Source of the DNA: CAZAPG01 sp964486935
Lineage (GTDB): Bacteria > Chloroflexota > Anaerolineae > 4572-78 > J111
Assembly (NCBI GenBank): GCA_964486935.1
Contig: CAZAPG010000084.1
Span: forward strand, 1 to 14,312
Reading direction: 5' to 3'
Length of the DNA stretch: 14,312 bases
The notes under the pieces are model-generated. The model searched no databases. It saw nothing but the letters and a program-made list of their open reading frames with translations, and was not told where the DNA came from. Made by a program: the position numbers and the translations under genes. This document shows positions 6,891-12,900 of the stretch, piece after piece. Position 1 is the stretch's first letter, and each line of letters opens with the position of its first letter.

Positions 6891-7373
6891 ATGACCATGA
6901 AAGAGGCCCGGCGGATGCCCGGCAGCGAATGGCTCAAAGACCATCCGCGCCTGCTAGAGCGGGTTTACAAACTCTCGGAATGGGCATTTGTAAAAATTTA
7001 TCCCGTGTTCAACCGGGTAAACTTTTTACAAGGCGTCATGGCGCCGCTGGAAGAAATTACCAAAGGCTGGATGTTCAACTGCCAGATGTGCGGGCAATGT
7101 ATTTTGCACAGCACCGGTATGACCTGCCCCATGAACTGCCCCAAAAATCTGCGTAATGGCCCCTGCGGTGGCGTGCGGCCCAACGGCCACTGCGAGGTTA
7201 TCCCCGACATGCCCTGCGTTTGGGTGCAGGCCTGGGAGCGCAGCCAGAAAATGAGTTTCTACAGCCACGAGATTCAGCTGATTCAGCCGCCGGTCAACCG
7301 CGGTTTGCAAAATACGTCGGCCTGGGTCAACATGGCCAAAGGCGCAGACAAAGCCACCCCGCCCGGCTGGTAG
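6891..7373 (+). CDS. MTHFR C-terminal-domain protein, cysteine-rich (MetV-like)
   Basis: A 160-residue protein matching the short methylenetetrahydrofolate-reductase C-terminal-domain family, known as MetV in acetogens. There it partners the flavin subunit MetF and passes electrons to it. Eight cysteines sit at 64, 67, 70, 79, 83, 92, 101 and 109, within CQMCGQC, MTCPMNCPK and NGPCGGVR. Such a pattern fits Fe-S or zinc binding. There is no signal peptide; a hydrophobic helical stretch near 26-50 is probably a packing surface. AGGAG (6880-6884) is 6 nt before ATG 6891. A second ATG at 6897 is an alternative. It lies between the corrinoid protein and its probable activator, so it likely couples the methyl-corrinoid pool to folate or supplies electrons. 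No MetF gene is visible here. Confidence 0.82.
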   Translation: MTMKEARRMPGSEWLKDHPRLLERVYKLSEWAFVKIYPVFNRVNFLQGVMAPLEEITKGWMFNCQMCGQCILHSTGMTCPMNCPKNLRNGPCGGVRPNGHCEVIPDMPCVWVQAWERSQKMSFYSHEIQLIQPPVNRGLQNTSAWVNMAKGADKATPPGW

Positions 7374-7400
7374 AACCATCATCTTTGACATACCCATACA

Positions 7401-7427
7401 CAGCCGGTTGGTCGTTGCTCCAGCCGG
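7401..7427 (+). repeat. Short direct repeat in the gap before the activator gene
   Basis: CAGCCGG occurs at 7401-7407 and again at 7421-7427, two turns of helix apart. A TTGACA at 7385-7390 has no convincing -10 box downstream. The 144-bp gap (7374-7517) otherwise shows nothing I can name. Its meaning is uncertain. Confidence 0.2.
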
Positions 7428-7517
7428 CCAATTATTGTTTGCGCCCTCAAACCTGCTCTTCTGCTGAAGTGTTGGTAGCCTGAACCCGTAATTAATCACA
7501 GAGGCAAAACGGAGTTT

Positions 7518-9425
7518 ATGACCGAAACCATCTCCCCAAATACCGGCAAGATAACCATCGAATTCAAATCGCACGATAAAGTGACCCGCGTGCCGCCGGG
7601 CATGACCATTTTCAACGCGGCCAACTGGATTGGCCTGCCCATCGACAGCACCTGCGGCGCGCGTGGCACCTGTGGCAAATGCAAGGTGCGTATTTTGCGC
7701 GGCCACAACGGCGCCACCGCCGCCGACCGTAAAACCTTTAGCCCCGAAGAGCTGGCCAACGGCTGGCGGCTCTCGTGCCGCACCGAGGTGCACCAGGATG
7801 TGGTTTGCGACGTGCCCCGGCTGATGGGCAATCCCAAAGCCGCGCTTATGGGTTTTGGTCGACACGTCATCCTGAACCCCAACGTGCATAAAATCTATCT
7901 TGAACTGAACCCACCTTCGCTGGAGGACCAACGCAGCGACCGCGCCCGCATTGTTGAGGCGTTGACCGCCGAAGGGTTTGAGATAACTACCCCGCTGGGG
8001 GTGCTGCGGATGCTGCCTGGAGCGCTGCGCCGGGCTAACTGGCAGGTCACTGCCGTGGTAGTTGGGCAAGAACTGGTTAGCCTGGAGGCAGGCGACACCA
8101 CCACCCGCAGCTTTGGCCTGGCCTTTGACATCGGCACAACCACGGTGGTAGGCATGCTGATGGACCTGACCAATGGCGCGCCTGTGGCGGTGCAATCTGC
8201 TCTGAATGGGCAGGCCATCTATGGGGCCGATGTGATTGCCCGCATCAGCCACACAATGATGCAGCCGGAGGGTCTGCGGCAGTTGCAGGAAAAAATTACC
8301 GGCACACTGAATGAGTTGATTGCCCAATTACTGGACGAGGCCGGCGTGTCGGCCCATGAGGTATACGAGGTGGTGGTAGCCGGTAACGCCACAATGACCC
8401 ATTTGTTGCTGGGACTGGAGCCGGAAGCCATCGGCGTAACCCCCTTCATTCCGGTGGTTGAAGAACCGGTGCGATTAAATGCCCAGGAACTGGGGCTGGC
8501 TATTCATCCCCTGGCCCATCTTCACATTTTGCCCCATCTGGGGGCCTATGTGGGGGCCGATTTGGTTGGCGGGTTGCTGGCTACCGGCCTGGCCCAGGGA
8601 GAAGGAATCCGGCTGCTGGTGGATGTTGGCACAAACGGCGAGATTATCCTTGGCTCCGGCCAGCGGACGGTGGCGACGGCTGCGCCCGCCGGCCCGGCCT
8701 TTGAAGGCGCTCAAATAAAAGACGGGATGCGGGCCAGCGAGGGCGCGATTGAGGCTGTCACCATTACCCCCGAGGGGGTGCAGTTGCAGGTGATTGGCGA
8801 CGCGCCGCCGCTGGGTTTGTGCGGCTCTGGCCTGCTGGATGCGGTGGCCCAATTACGGCTCAGCGGCCTGCTGAACGCGTCGGGCCGCTTTATCAGGCCG
8901 GAGCAGGCGGTCAAGCAATACCCGGCCCATCTGGCCAGGCGACTGATTACCGCTGAGGATGGCTCGCGCGCTTTTGTACTGGCCTGGCCGGAGGAGAGCG
9001 GCCACGGCCGGCCGGTGATACTCACCCAGCGCGACATTCGGGAGTTGCAATTTGCCAAGGGTTCCATTGCCGGCGGTATCGAGGTGGTGATGAACGAGTT
9101 GGGCATTATCCCCGACGATTTGGTGGAAATCTACCTGGCTGGTTCGTTTGGCAACTACATCAACCCCCAAAGCGCCCGGATTATCGGGCTGGTGCCCAAC
9201 GTACCGGTGGAGCGCATCAAAGCCGTGGGCAACGCCGCCGGAGAAGGGGCCAAAATGGCGCTGCTCTCCTTCCGCGAGCGACAGGTGGCCTGGTCCTTTT
9301 CCAAAATTGTCGAGTATCATGAACTGTCGGGCCGGGCCGATTTCAACGACTCCTTTATCGCCGTGCTTCAATTTCCCGAACTTTCGGATTTGGGTTTGAC
9401 GCCGGTGCAGGAGTTTAACCAATAA
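7518..9425 (+). CDS. 2Fe-2S / ASKHA-domain reductive activator of corrinoid protein (RACo-like)
   Basis: A 635-residue protein in two parts. Residues about 10-100 are a plant-type 2Fe-2S ferredoxin domain with ligands C46, C52, C55 and C87 (CGARGTCGKC, then LSC). From about 198 there is an actin-like ATPase (ASKHA, DUF4445) core: phosphate-1 loop AFDIGTTTVVG (202-212), VVAGNATMTH (286-295), LVDVGTNGE (367-375), CGSGLLDAV (435-443) and AGSFGNY (541-547). Proteins of this build use ATP to drive electron transfer from the cluster to inactive Co(II) corrinoid, restoring Co(I). The length matches RACo proteins, and the position 640 bp after a corrinoid protein supports the call. GGAG at 7511-7514 is only 3 nt from the ATG, a tight spacing. 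The 144-bp gap leaves room for its own promoter, but none is convincing. Confidence 0.9.
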   Translation: MTETISPNTGKITIEFKSHDKVTRVPPGMTIFNAANWIGLPIDSTCGARGTCGKCKVRILRGHNGATAADRKTFSPEELANGWRLSCRTEVHQDVVCDVPRLMGNPKAALMGFGRHVILNPNVHKIYLELNPPSLEDQRSDRARIVEALTAEGFEITTPLGVLRMLPGALRRANWQVTAVVVGQELVSLEAGDTTTRSFGLAFDIGTTTVVGMLMDLTNGAPVAVQSALNGQAIYGADVIARISHTMMQPEGLRQLQEKITGTLNELIAQLLDEAGVSAHEVYEVVVAGNATMTHLLLGLEPEAIGVTPFIPVVEEPVRLNAQELGLAIHPLAHLHILPHLGAYVGADLVGGLLATGLAQGEGIRLLVDVGTNGEIILGSGQRTVATAAPAGPAFEGAQIKDGMRASEGAIEAVTITPEGVQLQVIGDAPPLGLCGSGLLDAVAQLRLSGLLNASGRFIRPEQAVKQYPAHLARRLITAEDGSRAFVLAWPEESGHGRPVILTQRDIRELQFAKGSIAGGIEVVMNELGIIPDDLVEIYLAGSFGNYINPQSARIIGLVPNVPVERIKAVGNAAGEGAKMALLSFRERQVAWSFSKIVEYHELSGRADFNDSFIAVLQFPELSDLGLTPVQEFNQ

Positions 9426-9502
9426 TTTATTTAGTAGCCGGCAAAGGAGCGTGATATAATTAAATAATCCGGTTGCTACTTGCCCAGACCTTTAGGGTTT
9501 TG

Positions 9503-9523
9503 AAGGGAATGTGACACTCCCTT
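9503..9523 (+). other. Hairpin in the 9426-9605 gap
   Basis: AAGGGA (9503-9508) pairs with TCCCTT (9518-9523) across a 9-nt loop. No T-run follows. The 180-bp gap also holds TATAAT at 9455-9460 without a clear -35 box, and TTGACA at 9523-9528 with only a weak TACAGA 18 bp on. A promoter for the following three-gene cluster probably lies here, but I cannot fix it. Confidence 0.25.
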
Positions 9524-9580
9524 TGACACAGCCCCATACCACAGGGTACAGAGGCGGCGCTATTTTCAGAGGAGGAGACT

Positions 9581-9628
9581 GTGGGGTCAGAAATCAGAGA
9601 GCGATATGAGCAAATTATACAACTCTGA
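9581..9628 (+). CDS. Possible short overlapping leader ORF (15 codons)
   Basis: GTG at 9581 lies 5 nt after a strong GGAGG (9571-9575) and opens a 15-codon frame, VGSEIRERYEQIIQL, ending in TGA at 9626-9628. It overlaps the first codons of the membrane-protein gene (ATG 9606) in another frame. The strong ribosome site is 30 nt from that ATG, too far to serve it directly, so coupled translation from the short ORF is possible. It may equally be chance. Confidence 0.2.
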   Translation: MGSEIRERYEQIIQL

Positions 9629-10748
9629 ACAGGCGCCCTCGGCCTTGAAAAATTCCGATGTGCCTTTACCGGCGGCCCAATCCAGAAGCTGGTTAAAGAG
9701 CGTATGGTCGCATGTTGAGCCGGTAAAAATATTGCTGTTTGTGGTCAGTTTGTTTCTTTTTATTTTAGCCATCACCCTGATGAAAGAGGGCGCGCGCGAC
9801 CTGGCCCCGCTGGTCAGAGATAGTTTTCATGTAACCAACCCGGCCAACAGTTTAGGTTTTGGCTGGTTGTTTGCTTACATCATTATGAGCGGCTCGCCCG
9901 TGGCGGCAGCCGCTCTTACTTTTTTTAATGCCGGCGTTATGGATACCCTGGGCGCTTTTGCCATGATTACCGGCAGCCGTTTTGGGGCCAGTTTTATTGT
10001 GCTTTTTATTGGTTTTATTTATGTGCTGCGTGGCCGAGACCGGACCACCAGCCTGGGTATGGGTCTACTCTCGCTGATAGTAACCGGCACCACTTACACG
10101 GCGGGCCTGATTGTCGGCATACTTATTTTGCAAACCGGCTTGCTAAACTCAGTACAGTTGCGTTCCGGGGCGTTTCTCAACTCGATAATTGACCTGCTAT
10201 TTGACCCCATCGCCATCTTTTTACTCAGCTTCTTGCCTCGCTGGGGTCTCTTTTTAGTGGGGTTGGCCATCATTATCATCAGTTTTAATCTGTTTGACCG
10301 CTGCCTGCCCCAGATGACGGTTAAAGAGAGCCAGGTAGGGCGAATGTCGCGGCTGGTTTATCGCCCGTGGGTTATGTTTTTGTTGGGCGCGGGCGTTACG
10401 CTGGTCTCCATGTCGGTCAGCCTGTCGTTGAGCATTCTGGTTCCACTGAGCGCGCGCGGCTTTGTGCGTCGAGAAAACGTTATTCCATATATTATGGGCG
10501 CTAATATCACAACATTTATCGACACGCTGCTGGCTTCGATGCTGCTGGATAACCCGCACGCTTTTACCGTGGTGCTGGTTGAAATGATTAGCATTACCAT
10601 AATTTCTGTATTTATTCTGCTATTTATATTTAGAAGCTACGAACGAACTATGCTCAACTGGGTTGATTGGATTACGGCCAGCAACCGAAATCTGGCTATT
10701 TTTATGGCATCCATTTTTGTAATCCCCATACTTTTGTTGTTACTTTAG
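9606..10748 (+). CDS. Divergent Na+/phosphate-cotransporter-like membrane protein
   Basis: A 380-residue integral membrane protein with about 9-10 hydrophobic segments (near 41-59, 84-104, 128-141, 150-178, 191-209, 213-229, 254-280, 320-342 and 362-380). The first 40 residues are polar and probably cytoplasmic. Two inverted repeats resemble the Na_Pi cotransporter fold. The second has SVSLSLS then IMGANITTFIDTLLAS (GANITT at 299-303 region), like the GANIGTT signature. In the first, the QSSS signature is replaced by SGSPVAAAALTF and the GANIGTT site by GSRFGAS, so ion or substrate specificity may have changed. There is no PhoU-like C-terminal domain, so it is shorter than NptA/YjbB-type proteins. 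ATG 9606 has only a weak AGAG site. The next gene, a Usp, follows after 17 bp. Family assignment is moderate; substrate unknown. Confidence 0.6.
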   Translation: MSKLYNSEQAPSALKNSDVPLPAAQSRSWLKSVWSHVEPVKILLFVVSLFLFILAITLMKEGARDLAPLVRDSFHVTNPANSLGFGWLFAYIIMSGSPVAAAALTFFNAGVMDTLGAFAMITGSRFGASFIVLFIGFIYVLRGRDRTTSLGMGLLSLIVTGTTYTAGLIVGILILQTGLLNSVQLRSGAFLNSIIDLLFDPIAIFLLSFLPRWGLFLVGLAIIIISFNLFDRCLPQMTVKESQVGRMSRLVYRPWVMFLLGAGVTLVSMSVSLSLSILVPLSARGFVRRENVIPYIMGANITTFIDTLLASMLLDNPHAFTVVLVEMISITIISVFILLFIFRSYERTMLNWVDWITASNRNLAIFMASIFVIPILLLLL

Positions 10749-10765
10749 CGGGCGGAGGTAAAGTG

Positions 10766-11602
10766 ATGATGAAAATATTGATAGCCACAGGCGGCTCGAC
10801 CCACTCTGAAGCAGCCATTCATTTTTGCAGCCACATTATTCAACACATAACCTCTGAAAACGCGCAGCCGGTGGTTTTAACGGTGGTAAAACAGCAATCC
10901 GAATACGCCGAAGCCACGGCCATTTTAGACCACGCCTGCCGGCTTTTACATAATGGAGAAATCAACCTTGAAACCAGAATTCGGGTGGGACACCCCGCCG
11001 AAGAAATTATCCGCGAGGCCGAAGAGGGGCATTACCATCTGGTTATAGTCGGAGAGCGCCAGCACCATCGCCCCATGACCCGCTTCATCCTGGGTTCAAC
11101 CGCAGAACGGGTGGTAGAGCACGCGCCCTGTCCGGTTATGATTGCCAAGGGCAAAATTGGCCCTATCCGTCGCGTCCTGTTGTGCGATAGCGGCATCGAA
11201 TCCCCCTCGCTGCCAGAACGCTTTGTGACCCAGCTTGGCAAGTTATTTAGAGGGGACGAGGATGTAACCATTTTGCACGTGATGTCTCAAATGAGCGCCG
11301 GGCCGGGCGTTAGAGGCGAGCAATTACGGGCCAGCGCCGAAGATTTGATGAAAGAACATTCGGTTGAAGGGCAATTATTAGAGCGCGATATTCGCGCTTT
11401 GGAGCAATTAAATATTCGGCCTCAACCCAAAATTCGGCACGGCCTGGTCGTCGATGAAATTTTGGCCGAAGCCCGCGGCGGCGATTACAATTTGGTGGTC
11501 ATCGGCGCGCACCGCGGCGAGGGCTGGCGGCGAATTTTACTTGATGATTTGGCCCACGAACTGATTACTCACATAGACCGCCCCATTATAATTGTAAGAT
11601 AA
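10766..11602 (+). CDS. Universal stress protein, tandem UspA domains
   Basis: A 278-residue protein with two Usp domains, about 1-128 and 135-278, against about 140 residues for a single UspA. Each begins with a hydrophobic beta strand (MKILIATGG; IRRVLLCDSG) and ends with the usual last strand (CPVMIAKG; RPIIIVR). The nucleotide motif GxxG-N9-G(S/T) is degenerate. Domain 1 has GERQ then GSTAERV, lacking the second glycine. Domain 2 has GAHRGEG but no final G(S/T). ATP binding is therefore doubtful, and a scaffold or sensor role for the adjacent transporter is possible. I chose ATG 10766, with GGAGG at 10754-10758; GTG 10763 and ATG 10769 are alternatives. A longer frame from 10667 overlaps the upstream gene and adds no domain. 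It lies 17 bp after the membrane-protein gene and 8 bp before the transglycosylase gene. Confidence 0.85.
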   Translation: MMKILIATGGSTHSEAAIHFCSHIIQHITSENAQPVVLTVVKQQSEYAEATAILDHACRLLHNGEINLETRIRVGHPAEEIIREAEEGHYHLVIVGERQHHRPMTRFILGSTAERVVEHAPCPVMIAKGKIGPIRRVLLCDSGIESPSLPERFVTQLGKLFRGDEDVTILHVMSQMSAGPGVRGEQLRASAEDLMKEHSVEGQLLERDIRALEQLNIRPQPKIRHGLVVDEILAEARGGDYNLVVIGAHRGEGWRRILLDDLAHELITHIDRPIIIVR

Positions 11603-11610
11603 TACCCAAC

Positions 11611-12669
11611 ATGCAGCCATTGCCAACCCCGCCACTTTATGATTTTGCCATCGGAGAGCCTTTTCCAAGGCGGCAATCCATCTCCAGGTTCAGGCAAGCC
11701 GGACAAATCAGCATCCAGCTTACTAACCACAGCGATGTGAAGGGCAAGTTGCGCATAAGCGGGGCCGACCATAAAAAAGCCTGCTCCTTTGAATTTCAAC
11801 TGCCGGGCGAGCCAACCCCGCTGGCCGGGCCAGCCGAATTTTGGCTGGCCCCCGGCGAGTCGGCCATTTTGCCGGTTTTAATTACCACCCCGCCCTCGCC
11901 GGCAATTGGGTTGGGCAAGTCCGTTTATGATTTTACAATTACGGCCACCCTTTTGGCCGGGCCGCGTACGTCTCGCTCGGTGTTGGGGCAGGTCGCCAAA
12001 TCGCCGTTGATTGGCCCCTGGCTGGTTTCGCTGGCGGCAGTTGGGCTGATAATTTTAAGCCTGGCCGGGGCGCAAGCTATTTTGTCTTATTTTGACTCTC
12101 CGCCAACGCCTCGCCAAACAGTGGCCGCCGCTGCCGATGAGTCAGAAGATACTCTGGCCCTGCTCTACAACACCGAGTTGGACGTGCCGGAAATTCCCAA
12201 TCAAACCAGGCCAAAACCCAGGGCAGAAATGAGTTACGAGGAAATCTTTCAAGAGGTTGGCCCCCAGTACAACCTGGATTGGCGTTTGCTGGCCGAGCTG
12301 GCCTATCAAGAAAGCCGAATGAACCACCTGGCTATGGGCAGAGACCGCGACATGGGGCTGATGCAAATTATCCCCAGCACCTGGGCCGAATGGGCACCCA
12401 AAGTGGGCGTGTCAGACCCGTACGACCCCTACAGCAACGTACTTGTGGCCGCCGCCTATTTAGCCTATGTTAGAGATTACGCCGGCCGGCGGGGGTATCA
12501 AGGCGATTACTGGATGTTGATTGGCTATAATTGGGGGCCAAACAATATGCGCCAGGTGTTTGATAATGGCGCAGTTCAAATTCCGCAACGGCAGCACCGC
12601 TACGCGCTGGATATTTTGCGCGCTTTTGCCAGCGGTTCGGCCCGTTGGAAGCAGGTAAATTCTCCCTGA
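11611..12669 (+). CDS. Membrane-anchored lytic transglycosylase (SLT domain)
   Basis: A 352-residue protein in three parts. Residues about 10-118 look like a beta-rich immunoglobulin-like domain (ISIQLTNHSDVKGKLRISG, LAPGESAILPVLITTPPSP), a kind seen in Chloroflexota membrane proteins. Residues 133-158 are one transmembrane helix, with basic residues before it and acidic ones after, so N-in/C-out topology is likely and the first domain would be cytoplasmic. After a Pro-rich linker, residues about 215-340 form a lysozyme-like SLT domain with catalytic E234 (AYQES), GLMQI (249-253) and YNWGP (306-310). It should cleave the glycan strands of peptidoglycan outside the membrane. There is no signal peptide other than the internal anchor. 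No clear ribosome site precedes ATG 11611, which lies 8 bp after the Usp stop, so coupled translation is likely. Confidence 0.82.
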   Translation: MQPLPTPPLYDFAIGEPFPRRQSISRFRQAGQISIQLTNHSDVKGKLRISGADHKKACSFEFQLPGEPTPLAGPAEFWLAPGESAILPVLITTPPSPAIGLGKSVYDFTITATLLAGPRTSRSVLGQVAKSPLIGPWLVSLAAVGLIILSLAGAQAILSYFDSPPTPRQTVAAAADESEDTLALLYNTELDVPEIPNQTRPKPRAEMSYEEIFQEVGPQYNLDWRLLAELAYQESRMNHLAMGRDRDMGLMQIIPSTWAEWAPKVGVSDPYDPYSNVLVAAAYLAYVRDYAGRRGYQGDYWMLIGYNWGPNNMRQVFDNGAVQIPQRQHRYALDILRAFASGSARWKQVNSP

Positions 12670-12700
12670 AAACTTGACATTTTTCAAGCGCACAAAAGGA

Positions 12701-12729
12701 TTGACATTGCGTTATATGGTTGCTATACT
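12701..12729 (+). promoter_or_regulatory. Strong sigma70-type promoter before the AAA gene
   Basis: TTGACA (12701-12706) and TATACT (12724-12729) are exactly 17 bp apart, close to consensus. Transcription near 12736 would give a leader of about 165 nt, rich in T, up to ATG 12901. A second TTGACA at 12674-12679 has no -10 partner. The rest of the 231-bp gap shows no ORF or terminator that I can support. Confidence 0.75.
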
Positions 12730-12900
12730 GACAGATGCGCCTGTTGAATCCGGGTTGCGCACTCGCCTTGTATTTCCTGATGGCGACTTCCGTTATCTCA
12801 AGGTTTCTCCCTTTTCTAAATCCACCTCATAATTTTTTGTTACTCAAAGGTTTTTTGGGCTAAATTAGCGTAGTTATTCGGCTTGCGCGTTTAATAATTA

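Noticed and set aside
7026..8327. Minus-strand open frame of 433 codons across the MetV-like and activator genes
   Set aside because: It spans the antisense of two clear genes and the gap between them and shows no recognisable domain. It is a codon-bias shadow.
10667..10765. Upstream extension of the Usp protein overlapping the membrane-protein gene
   Set aside because: GGAGG at 10754-10758 and the canonical first beta strand support the start at 10766.
12671..12688. Intrinsic terminator after the transglycosylase gene
   Set aside because: CTTGA/TCAAG forms only a 5-bp AT-rich stem without a following T-run, so it is too weak to call.
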